Below, piece by piece: positions 1 through 7,238 of a stretch of 11,316 nt of DNA. The stretch lies in the NCBI GenBank assembly GCA_035476575.1, contig DATILL010000108.1, positions 1-11,316 of the forward strand, written 5' to 3'. Each line of letters starts with the position of its first letter. Within the stretch, counting starts at the first letter, position 1. Both the position numbers and the translations under genes were made by a program. The DNA is from DATILL01 sp035476575 (GTDB lineage Bacteria > Actinomycetota > Actinomycetes > Mycobacteriales > JACQDL01). Below the pieces are notes generated by a model. It had not been told where the DNA came from. It ran no database searches and was given only the letters and a program-made list of their open reading frames with translations.

Positions 1-2
1 TC

Positions 3-55
3 GCCTGGGCCGCATGGCCTGGGCTGCGGCCATCCGGACCGGCTACGGCCCAGGC
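3..55. repeat. short GC-rich direct/inverted repeats downstream of the HNH gene
   Basis: GCCTGGGC occurs at 3-10 and 17-24, and its reverse complement GCCCAGGC at 48-55, so the second copy could pair with the third across a 23-nt loop. It lies about 65 nt beyond the stop codon of the minus-strand HNH gene. It could be a weak terminator without a U-tract, or chance in GC-rich DNA. No gene can be supported in bases 1-119. Confidence 0.25.
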
Positions 56-119
56 TCTGCGCTCGGTCATCACCGGCTCGCCGCGGCAGGGTGTGAAAGT
101 GGTTCGCCGTAGCCCGAGA

Positions 120-1304
120 TTAGTCGTCGTCGTATGGTTCGGGTTTTGTTTCGTACTCGCGGCCGGTGGGGCTCCTCCAGCGGAAGGTGCCGTCTGTCTC
201 TTGTACGACGTTCCAGCCGGCGGTGTGCTTGAGGCGGTGGTGCCTGCGGCAGAGTGTCCCGAGGTTGGTCTCGTTGGTGGGGCCTTGCGGGAACGGCGTG
301 AGGTGGTCGACGTCGCATTGTCTGGCAGGCTTGCGGCAGCCGGGGAACCTGCACGTCTTGTCCCGCGCCCGGACGAAATCGGCCAACGCGGCCGGCGGGC
401 GGTACGTCGTCCGGCCGTAGTCGAGAAGCGCGCCGGTGGCCGGGTCGGTGAGCAGCCGCCGCCAGGTGCCGTCCGCGGCGAGCCCGCGGGCCATGGCTGC
501 GGAGATCGAGCCGTACCCGGCGAGCTCACCGGGCTTGTCGTCCATTCCCGCCAGGGTGGTCGCGGCAACAGTCACGAGTATGGTGGCGGCCGTCGTGGGT
601 GTGTCGTAGCAGGCCTTTCCCAGCAGCAGGTCCACGAACACATCAGCCCGGCGCTGGTCCATGCTCCGCCCGTCACGGCACATCCGGGCCAGGGTGTCCA
701 GGCGTTGGTAGATGGCGGTGGCCTCGGGTGCGGTGACGGTGGCGGTGACCTCGGCCATGCCGTCCTCGACCGGGTACTCCACCACCTTCCGCTCGGCTTT
801 TTTCGCCTGGTGGCGGGCCTGGGCGCCATCCGGGTCGGCCTTGAGCACGGCCCGGCGGATGGCCTGGCGGAGCTGTGGCCCGGTCCTGTCCGCCGCGGTG
901 GGCAGGACCTTCTCCTCCACCGCCCGTGCCGCTTCGGCGGAGAGTGGGTGGGTCAGCTCCTCCACCACCCGGGCCTTGTACAGGTCGACCTCGCCGCGTC
1001 CCATCGCCGCCAGGGTACCGGGCAGCCGCTGGACCAGCGCCTGGGCGAACCAGAGCCGGTTGCCGGCGGCGTTGCTGGTGATGCCCAGCTCCAGCGCGAC
1101 CTCCTCGGCGGCGAACTCCGCCAGCGGCCCCTCGGCGCGCACCCGCGCGAACCGGGCGTACAGCCGCGCCTTCCACGCCTCAACAACCGCAGACACCCGC
1201 TCCAGGTCGTGAATGGCGTCCAGGCACTGGTCGGCGTCCAGCCCGTCAACACCGGCCGCGACCACCGCGGCCAACGCCTTGTCAGGAGAGGAGGAGTCGA
1301 ACAC
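120..1304 (-). CDS. DUF222 / HNH endonuclease domain protein (13E12 repeat family)
   Basis: The 394-residue product has the layout of the actinobacterial 13E12-repeat family: a mostly helical DUF222 region over roughly the first 260 residues, then a C-terminal HNH nuclease module. The HNH part is clear: a Cys pair (C318, C323), DVDH (D333-H334), N347 in NETNL, and C352-R-R-H355-H356, giving the D/H-N-H metal and catalytic set plus a zinc-knuckle. Family members are presumed DNA endonucleases, often multicopy and mobile; the substrate here is unknown. The frame is open to 1634, but recognisable homology begins near FDSSSPDKAL, so I chose the GTG at 1304-1302. GGGGAG lies 10 nt upstream of it, and an SOS box covers the codon. 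Total length fits the usual size of about 400 residues. No truncation or missing catalytic residue is seen. Confidence 0.9.
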   Translation of the reverse strand: MFDSSSPDKALAAVVAAGVDGLDADQCLDAIHDLERVSAVVEAWKARLYARFARVRAEGPLAEFAAEEVALELGITSNAAGNRLWFAQALVQRLPGTLAAMGRGEVDLYKARVVEELTHPLSAEAARAVEEKVLPTAADRTGPQLRQAIRRAVLKADPDGAQARHQAKKAERKVVEYPVEDGMAEVTATVTAPEATAIYQRLDTLARMCRDGRSMDQRRADVFVDLLLGKACYDTPTTAATILVTVAATTLAGMDDKPGELAGYGSISAAMARGLAADGTWRRLLTDPATGALLDYGRTTYRPPAALADFVRARDKTCRFPGCRKPARQCDVDHLTPFPQGPTNETNLGTLCRRHHRLKHTAGWNVVQETDGTFRWRSPTGREYETKPEPYDDD

Positions 1305-1312
1305 GTGTTCTA
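1297..1312. promoter_or_regulatory. LexA (SOS) box over the start of the HNH gene
   Basis: The sequence TCGAACACGTGTTCTA contains the perfect 12-bp palindrome GAACACGTGTTC (1299-1310). It matches 11 of the 12 fixed positions of the actinobacterial/mycobacterial SOS box TCGAAC-N4-GTTCGA. It covers the GTG start codon (1304-1302) and sits directly after a candidate -10, where bound LexA would block initiation. Several 13E12-family genes of Mycobacterium tuberculosis are known to be under LexA control, so site and gene family agree. That LexA binds here is inferred. Confidence 0.8.
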
Positions 1313-1340
1313 TTCTCCCCGACGCGGCCCAACAGTTCAA
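1312..1340 (-). promoter_or_regulatory. candidate promoter of the HNH gene, possibly leaderless
   Basis: Read on the minus strand, TTGAAC (1340-1335) is followed after exactly 17 nt by GAGAAT (1317-1312). This is a fair -35/-10 pair for a SigA-type or HrdB-type factor, although the -10 lacks its first T. The expected transcription start, about 6-8 nt further on, falls at or next to the GTG codon. The mRNA may therefore be leaderless, a common arrangement in actinobacteria. GGGGAG would then be part of the promoter and not a ribosome binding site. Confidence 0.4.
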
Positions 1341-1720
1341 CCCCAAAGCACCCGAAAAGCCGGACTGAGTTTCCGGCCAAAGGAACCACAAAAGCAAAGG
1401 CGACCCGTCGACCAAACCGGGCCGGCAACCCACCATTGTCGGCGCGCTTTTGTTTTTGTCCAACGCAACAATGAACGCAAGAGCGCGTCCTCGATGATCT
1501 TGTACCTCATCCGTACCAGCAGGGCGAGCCGCCGGCTGCCCCGGAGGTTGATGTAGATGTCGTTGTTGACAAACAGTCGGTGGTCGGTGTCCACGTCGGC
1601 CGGCAGCACCTCGGTCTTGCCGTGGGGCGAGCACTGAAGCGTGACCTGAGCGACGCAGCCGAGCGCCGCCAGCGGCCCGACGAACGCCTCGAAGGCCTGG
1701 TACGGGGTGTTACCAGGCAT
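1337..1720 (-). CDS. hypothetical protein, second gene of a small pair, possibly truncated
   Basis: I do not recognise this 127-residue product. It starts at the ATG at 1720-1718, inside the last codons of the gene before it (11-nt overlap). No separate ribosome site is evident, so translation is probably coupled. Residues 1-84 look like genuine protein, with high-GC codons and mixed hydrophobic and charged segments (AFVGPLAALGCVAQVTLQCS, then VNNDIYINLRGSRRLALL, then RYKIIEDALL). After residue 84 the DNA becomes AT-rich, codon use changes, and the residues turn Trp-, Cys- and Arg-rich (WTKTKARRQWW) up to a TGA just before the HNH promoter. I infer that the original 3' end was lost by recombination near 1480, with the frame running on into foreign sequence by chance. 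A native C-terminus cannot be excluded. Confidence 0.5.
   Translation of the reverse strand: MPGNTPYQAFEAFVGPLAALGCVAQVTLQCSPHGKTEVLPADVDTDHRLFVNNDIYINLRGSRRLALLVRMRYKIIEDALLRSLLRWTKTKARRQWWVAGPVWSTGRLCFCGSFGRKLSPAFRVLWG
1443..1487. repeat. imperfect inverted repeat at the composition break
   Basis: CGCGCTTTTG (1443-1452) pairs with CAAGAGCGCG (1478-1487) as a 10-bp stem with one G-T wobble and a 25-nt loop. The loop side carries the direct repeat AACGCAA at 1462-1468 and 1474-1480. It marks the point where the gene at 1337-1720 changes base composition. It could be an old terminator now inside an extended frame, or a recombination scar. There is no U-tract. Confidence 0.35.
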
Positions 1721-1922
1721 CAGGCAACAGGATCGCGAGCTGAGCAACCTTCGGATCGCCATGCTCACGGAACTTGCCGGCCAGCCACCGGCTGCGGAGC
1801 TCCTCACCGCTGACGTTCAACACTCGCCGAGCCTCGACGTCCAGCCGGCGGCGCTCCTCGTCGACGCTGATCTCCTCAACCTCCACGGAACCCTGGTCCG
1901 CTTCGTACCAGCTCTGCCTCAT
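1710..1922 (-). CDS. small acidic hypothetical protein
   Basis: The product has 70 residues. Its first half is Glu/Asp-rich (SVEVEEISVDEERRR, then VSGEELRSRWLAG) and it ends in AILLPDAW. I do not recognise the family. I chose the ATG at 1922 because GGGGAGGGG lies just before it with good spacing; the in-frame ATG at 1955 has no such site. The stop overlaps the start of the next gene by 11 nt, so the two form a coupled pair, probably with linked roles. No membrane segment or signal peptide is present. The size, acidity and lack of cysteines suggest a small soluble cytosolic protein. The preceding intergenic stretch (1923-2054) shows no clear promoter or terminator. The gene could also be read through from the NACHT gene that ends at 2055. 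Confidence 0.65.
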   Translation of the reverse strand: MRQSWYEADQGSVEVEEISVDEERRRLDVEARRVLNVSGEELRSRWLAGKFREHGDPKVAQLAILLPDAW

Positions 1923-2054
1923 CGTCCCCTCCCCGACCGGTGGCAGTGACAACATCGTGCTTCAGTAACTCACTCCCTGCTGACGATTCCGGAAGACTCC
2001 CGATACGGCCACCCGGCGAACGTGTGATCTTGCGACGACATGACTGTCCGATAA

Positions 2055-5000
2055 TCAGGGGAGGATTGGGGCTTCTGGGGGGAGGCGTCGAATTTCGGGG
2101 ACGTACGGGTCGAGCTCGCCGGGGGCGAAGCGGCAGAGCTTGATGGCCCACCACAGGACGTTGCCGGGGTTGCCGTCGAGCTTGTAGGAGCCGTCGAGGA
2201 GCAGGACGGCGTAGCCGCCTTTTGGCAGCGGGACCAGGGTGGCGAGGCAGGTGCCCGTGGTGTCCCAGATCCGGGCGGTGCTGTCGCGGGAGGCGGTGGC
2301 CAGGTGGGTGCCGTCGGGGGAGTAGGCGACGGCGCTCACCGCGTTGGTGTGGCCGGTCAGGGTGGTGAGCGTTTGGCCGGTGGCCGGGTCCCAGGTCCGG
2401 GCGGTGTTGTCGTAGGAGGTGGTGGCGAGCCGGGTGCCGTCGGGGGAGTAGGCCACCGCGGTCACCGCGCCGGTGTGGCCGGTCAGGGTGATGAGCAATT
2501 GGCCGGTGGTCGGGTCCCAGATCCGGGCGGTGCCGTCCTTGGAGGTGGTGGCCAGCCGGGTGCCGTCGGGGGAGTAGGCCACCGCGGTCACCGTGCTGGT
2601 GTGGCCGGACAAGGTGGTGAATATGTCCCTTCGTCGGCTTCTCAGGCGCCACCGGCTGGTGGTCGGGTTCCAGATCTGGGCGGTGTGGTCGGTGGAGGTG
2701 GTGGCCAGGTAGGTGCCGTCGGGGGAGTAGGCCACCGCGGTCACCGTGCCGGTGTGGCCGGTCAGGGTGATGAGCCTCCGGCCGGTGGCCGGGTCCCAGA
2801 CCCGGGCGGTGCAGTCGGACGAGGCGGTGGCCAGCCGGGTGCCGTCGGGGGAGTAGGCGACGGCGGTCACCCAGTTGGTGTGGCCGGTCAGGGTGGTGAG
2901 CCTCTGGCCGGTGGCCGGGTCCCAGGTCCGGGCGGTGCGGTCCCAGGAGGCGGTGGCCAGCCGGGTGCCGTCAGGGGAGTAGGCGACGGCGGTCACCGAG
3001 CCGTGGTGGCCGGTCAGGGTGGTGAGCCTCTGGCCGGTGGCCGGGTCCCAGGTCCGGGCGGTGTTGTCGTAGGAGGCGGTGGCCAGCCGGGTGCCGTCAG
3101 GGGAGTAGGCGACGGCGGTCACCGAGCCGTGGTGGCCGGTCAGGGTGGTGAGCCTCTGGCCGGTGGCCGGGTCCCAGATCTGGGCGGTGCGGTCGGTGGA
3201 GGCGGTGGCCAGGTGGGTGCCGTTGGGGGAGTAGGCGACGGCGGTCACCGTGCCGGTGTGGCCGGACAAGGTGGTGAGCGGTTGGCCGGTGGCCAGGTCG
3301 GCGATCACCACCGCGCTGCCCTGCCCGTACGCGACCAGCTCCCCGTCCGGGGAGACCGCGACACACTCTGCAGTCCCGGAGGGCGCCACGACGGCGCGGG
3401 CGGCGTCGCGGCCGGTGACCGCTGCCGGGTCGAGCTCCGGCGCGCCGAGGAGGCCGTCCACCCCCGCGACGCCGACCAGCGCGGTCCGGCGCCACTGGCT
3501 TCCGATGAGGACGGCGCCGCCGAGGTTCCCACCAACCAGCCGGGCGCCGCGCAGGTCCGCGCCGCGCAGGTCCGCCCCGGCGAGGTTGGTGCCGGTCAGC
3601 CGTATGCCGCGTAGGTCCGCGCCGCGCAGGTCGGCGCCGCGCAGGTTGCGGCCGGAGAGGTCCTGCGCACGCAGGTCGGCGTCGGCCAGGCACAGCGCCG
3701 CGCCCGTCGCCGCGGCGGTCCCGCCCAGCCGGGCGGTGATGGCCAGGGCGTTGCGGCGGGCGGTCTCGTCGCTCGCGCCGTTGGCGAGGGTGCCCTGCGC
3801 CCACCGGCGGGCGGTGTCGTGGCCGGCGAGGTCGCACAGGAAGTTGGTCATCAGCGGCGACAGCGCCCGGACGACGAGCACCTCGGCCGGCTCGCCGTCC
3901 CGCAACCGCCCGGCGGCGACGGAGGCGACCAGCCACTCCATGACCGACTGGTGCACGAAGCAGAACCCGCCGCCGTCGGCGTGCACCAGCAGGCTGCCCG
4001 ACCCGACCGCCTGGGCGGCCTGGTCCAGGCTGTAGCCGCGCTCCGCCAGCCGCTCCAGCCTGCCGGCGACCTCGGCGGAGAGGTCCTCCACCGGGATCGT
4101 GGGCGCGGTAGAGGTCCACAGCCGCAGCGCCAGCGCGGTGCACGCCGCCAGCCGCTCCTTCTCATCGAGGGAGGGCAGGCCGTGCCGGTGCCGCTGCCGG
4201 TCGGCCTCCCCGACCAGCCAGAAGTCGACCAGCTCCCGGTACAGCGCGGCGGCGCTGATCGTGCCGCGCTCCTCCTGGATGTCCAGCAGCCGCGCCTCGT
4301 CCAGCCCGGCGATAAACGCGAGCATCCGCGGGTTGCGGGACAGCCCGAGCAGGTCATGGATGTCGGCGAGCAGGTCGAGGCGGGCCTGCGCGGCGGCCTC
4401 GTCCCCGGCGTAGTGGTTGACCAGGAACGCGCGGATCTGCTCGTCGGTGAAGTCTTCCAGTACGGCGACCCGGCTGGCCCCCAATGCGGCGACCCGGTCG
4501 CCGAGGGCGGTGCGCACCTGATCGGTGGACTGGAAGTGCTGGGTGCGGCTGGTCAGGACGATCTTGGCACGGTCGGTGGCGGCGCCGAGCAGGGTCTGCA
4601 GGTAGTCGGCGGCACGGTCGTAGCTGATCCGCAGCGCCAGCTCGTCGAAGCCGTCGAAGAGCAGCGCCAGCCGGCCGCTGCGCACCAGGTACCGCAGCTT
4701 CGGCAGGTCGACGTCCATCTCGTGCCGGACGAGGTGCTGGACGAGCAGCTCGTCCAGGCTGGGCGCCTTCTCCAGCCCGCGCAGCTCCACCAGCAGCGGC
4801 AGGGCCGCGGGCAGCCGGCCGGGGAGCTGGCGGGCGAGCTGGCGCAGCAGGAAGGTCTTGCCCCGGCCGAAGTCGCCCAGCAGCATGACGAACCGGGCGC
4901 CGTCCGCGCCCAGCCAGCCGACGACCCGGTCGAGCAGCCCGTCGGCCACGACGCCGGGGCCGCTAGCTGGGTTGCCGGCCGGGCCGCCGAGCATCCGGTA

Positions 5001-7238
5001 ACGCTGCGGCACGTACAGCTCGGCTGGGTACAGCCGGTCGGCCACCAGCCTCTCGGCCTGGCGGTCGGCCAGCGGCCGCAGGTCGATCAGCCCCTGGTAG
5101 TCGACGAAGCTGCGCAGCCGGACGCCGTACCGGCCGGCCCGCTCGACTAGGGCGGGTGTGGCGAGCTGGCCGCCGTACACGAGCTGGGACGGGACCTGTG
5201 CATCGGCGGCGGCGAACTGGGCATGCACCCCGGTGGCGAAGCCGTCGATCGCGCCCTCGGTGACGTCGCCGTCGATGACGCCGACCGGCCACTGCTCCCA
5301 CCCGCCGCCGGGCACCGGGTTGCGCACCCTGAGGTAGCCCTCCGCGCGGCGGTCCGTGATCGTCGCCTCGGGGTAGCTGACCTCGGTCGCCTCCCGCACC
5401 CAGTCGTAGAGGCTGTCGCGCCGGTCGGCAGCGGACCGGCCCGCGACCGCCCTGCCCAGCTCCAGGCCCAGGCTCGGGTCTCGCCCGGGCCGTTCCGGCT
5501 GCTCGGCGGTAAGGGCCGCGTGCACCCCGTCGAGCCGGTGGGCGTGCGACACCTGCCAGCTCGACCCGGCCGGGTCGATCCGCGTGTCGCCGATCCAGCG
5601 GCGCTGTCCGACGGCGTACTGCCGGGCGTGCCGGGTGACGCCGTCCGGGCGGATCGTGACGAGCTGGTACTGGTTGGGCACCTCGTGTGGCCGGGCCTCG
5701 GCCGCCACGGCCGCGCTCCCGGTCGACAGCGCGACCAGCCCGGACGACAGCCGGTGCAGCCGGGCGTCGTGGGTGTGCCCGTGCAGCAGCAGGTTGACCA
5801 GCCCGGGCTCGCCGAGCCGCTGGTCCAGCTCGTCGGCGTCGCGCAGGTTCTCCTCATCCAGCACGGCCTTGCGTACGACGTTGTGGTGGACGGCGGCCAG
5901 CCGCAGCCAGCCGCGCCGCCGGTAGCCCTCCAGCCGCCCGGCGAACCAGCGCAACTGCTCCTCGCCCACCCACCCGTAGTGGTCCTCGTCGCGGTGGCTC
6001 TCGGCCATGGTCGAGTTCAGCCCGGCGACCACCACGGCCAGCTCGGGCATCTCGAACAGGGTCCACGGCTCGTCCGGGCTGAACGCCACCCCGTCCACGC
6101 CCTCGTAGAAGCTCTCGAACGCCGCCCTGAAGTGCTTCCACTTCAGGAAGTACGGCGGCACCGGCTCCCGCTCGTCGGCATCCTGCGCCAGGAAGTAGCT
6201 CTGGCAAGCGGCCCGGTTGACGTCGTGGTTGCCCGGCACGATGGCCACATGCCGGCGCGGCAGCTCGGCCGCCTCGGCCAGCCGGGTCAGGAACTCCACG
6301 ACCTGCTCGAGCTCGCTCGGCCGGCCCCACTCGGCCAGATCTCCGGTGACGACCATCAGGTCCGGCCGCAGCTCATGCCGATCGGCCAGCCCGGCCAGGT
6401 CCTCGTGCAGCCGTTCGAACAGGCTGTCGTACGCCCGGTCGCCCGCCGTCAGGCCGTTGCCGCCGAACACGTGGTCCTTGCCGAACTGCGGGTCCGAGAC
6501 GTGCAGCACCGTCAGCTCCGGCACCGGCCCGGCCCGCCGGCCCCCCGAGATCATCCGGGCCGGGCCGAGCCGCTCCGGCCAGGCCAGCCGCAGCCGGTCG
6601 GCCGTCACCGCGTAGCTGTCCCGCGCGCCCGCACCCGGCAGCGGCGCCGCCGAGACCATCCCGATGACCCGGCCGGTCTGCCGGTCCAGCACCGGGCTGC
6701 CGCTGTACCCCGGCTGGACCAGCAGGGCGGCATCGGCCGCGGCGTCGAGCTGTAGCCGCCCGCCACCCCCGACGGCGCCCCGGACGACCGCTGCCACCCA
6801 CGCACCGTCCGGCCGGGGTGGCGACTGGGGATAGCCGAACACGTCCACGACCCGCCCGGCCAGTGGCACGTCCACCGCGAGCTTCCCCGCCGTACCGGCC
6901 GGCAGCGGCGTACCGGTCAGGACCAGCCCAGCGACGTCGTCACCCGCCGACCCAACCCGCGGCGGAGGCACCCACTGCGCCACCCGGGCCGTCCGACGTA
7001 TCGGGACGTCGTCCGGGCCAGGCACCATCGGGAGCTCGACGGCGACCACGCTGTCGGGGCGGTCCTGGGCCCGCTGGTCCCGGCCCAGCGCGGCGTTGAC
7101 GACGTGCGCGCAGGTGACGATCTCCCGCTCGCCGAGCAGGACGCCGACGCCCGCCGTCTGGCCCGCGGCGGTCAGCACCCGGACGAGGCACCGGTCCGGC
7201 CGGGCCGCTGGCGGGCTAGCCATCGCCGTCCGGCTCAT
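2055..7238 (-). CDS. trypsin-metallophosphoesterase-NACHT-pentapeptide-WD40 STAND protein
   Basis: A 1727-residue NLR-like protein. (1) Residues 17-225: trypsin-like serine protease, with H45 in TCAHVV, D101 in DDVAGL and S179 in GYSGSP. (2) About 241-510: calcineurin-like phosphoesterase, with D249 in DPQF, D300 in GDLAEWG, GNHD (336-339), H451/H452 and HGHTH (486-490). (3) 560-750: unassigned, possibly REase-like. (4) About 780-905: NACHT, with Walker A GDFGRGKT (788-795), Walker B LLFDGFDEL and sensor TSR (896-898), followed by a helical region ending in FVHQSVMEWL. (5) About 1185-1245: pentapeptide repeats (ADLRG type). (6) 1290-1675: WD40 blades. (7) Tail to 1727. No signal peptide or membrane segment, so probably cytosolic. 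Known: NACHT/WD40 proteins are ligand-gated STAND switches. Inferred: ligand binding releases the protease and/or phosphoesterase. The gene overlaps Trypco1 by 23 nt; the start could also be the ATG at 7223, and neither has a strong ribosome site. All key catalytic residues are present. Confidence 0.93.
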   Translation of the reverse strand: MSRTAMASPPAARPDRCLVRVLTAAGQTAGVGVLLGEREIVTCAHVVNAALGRDQRAQDRPDSVVAVELPMVPGPDDVPIRRTARVAQWVPPPRVGSAGDDVAGLVLTGTPLPAGTAGKLAVDVPLAGRVVDVFGYPQSPPRPDGAWVAAVVRGAVGGGGRLQLDAAADAALLVQPGYSGSPVLDRQTGRVIGMVSAAPLPGAGARDSYAVTADRLRLAWPERLGPARMISGGRRAGPVPELTVLHVSDPQFGKDHVFGGNGLTAGDRAYDSLFERLHEDLAGLADRHELRPDLMVVTGDLAEWGRPSELEQVVEFLTRLAEAAELPRRHVAIVPGNHDVNRAACQSYFLAQDADEREPVPPYFLKWKHFRAAFESFYEGVDGVAFSPDEPWTLFEMPELAVVVAGLNSTMAESHRDEDHYGWVGEEQLRWFAGRLEGYRRRGWLRLAAVHHNVVRKAVLDEENLRDADELDQRLGEPGLVNLLLHGHTHDARLHRLSSGLVALSTGSAAVAAEARPHEVPNQYQLVTIRPDGVTRHARQYAVGQRRWIGDTRIDPAGSSWQVSHAHRLDGVHAALTAEQPERPGRDPSLGLELGRAVAGRSAADRRDSLYDWVREATEVSYPEATITDRRAEGYLRVRNPVPGGGWEQWPVGVIDGDVTEGAIDGFATGVHAQFAAADAQVPSQLVYGGQLATPALVERAGRYGVRLRSFVDYQGLIDLRPLADRQAERLVADRLYPAELYVPQRYRMLGGPAGNPASGPGVVADGLLDRVVGWLGADGARFVMLLGDFGRGKTFLLRQLARQLPGRLPAALPLLVELRGLEKAPSLDELLVQHLVRHEMDVDLPKLRYLVRSGRLALLFDGFDELALRISYDRAADYLQTLLGAATDRAKIVLTSRTQHFQSTDQVRTALGDRVAALGASRVAVLEDFTDEQIRAFLVNHYAGDEAAAQARLDLLADIHDLLGLSRNPRMLAFIAGLDEARLLDIQEERGTISAAALYRELVDFWLVGEADRQRHRHGLPSLDEKERLAACTALALRLWTSTAPTIPVEDLSAEVAGRLERLAERGYSLDQAAQAVGSGSLLVHADGGGFCFVHQSVMEWLVASVAAGRLRDGEPAEVLVVRALSPLMTNFLCDLAGHDTARRWAQGTLANGASDETARRNALAITARLGGTAAATGAALCLADADLRAQDLSGRNLRGADLRGADLRGIRLTGTNLAGADLRGADLRGARLVGGNLGGAVLIGSQWRRTALVGVAGVDGLLGAPELDPAAVTGRDAARAVVAPSGTAECVAVSPDGELVAYGQGSAVVIADLATGQPLTTLSGHTGTVTAVAYSPNGTHLATASTDRTAQIWDPATGQRLTTLTGHHGSVTAVAYSPDGTRLATASYDNTARTWDPATGQRLTTLTGHHGSVTAVAYSPDGTRLATASWDRTARTWDPATGQRLTTLTGHTNWVTAVAYSPDGTRLATASSDCTARVWDPATGRRLITLTGHTGTVTAVAYSPDGTYLATTSTDHTAQIWNPTTSRWRLRSRRRDIFTTLSGHTSTVTAVAYSPDGTRLATTSKDGTARIWDPTTGQLLITLTGHTGAVTAVAYSPDGTRLATTSYDNTARTWDPATGQTLTTLTGHTNAVSAVAYSPDGTHLATASRDSTARIWDTTGTCLATLVPLPKGGYAVLLLDGSYKLDGNPGNVLWWAIKLCRFAPGELDPYVPEIRRLPPEAPILP
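2214..3248 (-). repeat. eight tandem 126-bp WD40 blade repeats
   Basis: Residues 1331-1675 of the NACHT protein form eight blades starting at 1331, 1373, 1415, 1457, 1499, 1550, 1592 and 1634. Each is 42 residues (126 bp) except the fifth, which has 51. Most begin VTAVAYSPDGT and end in TLTGH. Two neighbouring units are identical over 107 bp (2945-3051 and 3071-3177), including silent sites, so they were duplicated or homogenised recently. A ninth, degenerate blade precedes them at about residues 1290-1330. Confidence 0.95.

Noticed and set aside
1..119. Possible end of a plus-strand gene in the first 119 bases
   Set aside because: All short frames end within the segment and none has recognisable protein character; there is too little sequence to support a call.
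93..1556. 487-codon open frame on the plus strand opposite the HNH gene
   Set aside because: It is the antisense shadow of DUF222/HNH. Its product has a Gly/Val/Arg-biased composition without domains, whereas the minus strand has a full HNH motif.
1305..1634. N-terminal extension of the HNH protein to an ATG at 1634
   Set aside because: The extra 110 residues overlap the small unknown gene, have no family resemblance and vary in composition. The SOS box and promoter favour the GTG at 1304.
2214..3248. CRISPR-like array of regular repeats
   Set aside because: Units are 126 bp, contiguous, without spacers, and encode WD40 blades in frame.
2304..3614. Plus-strand open frame encoding a repetitive Gly/Val-rich protein
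   Set aside because: The repetition is the complement of the 126-bp WD40 units. High GC keeps the antisense frame open. The WD40 protein explains the DNA.
3819..6755. Long plus-strand open frames (3819-5150 and 5223-6755)
   Set aside because: Both lie opposite the NACHT and phosphoesterase coding regions. Their residues show antisense bias (Gln, Pro, Val, Gly) and no motif.
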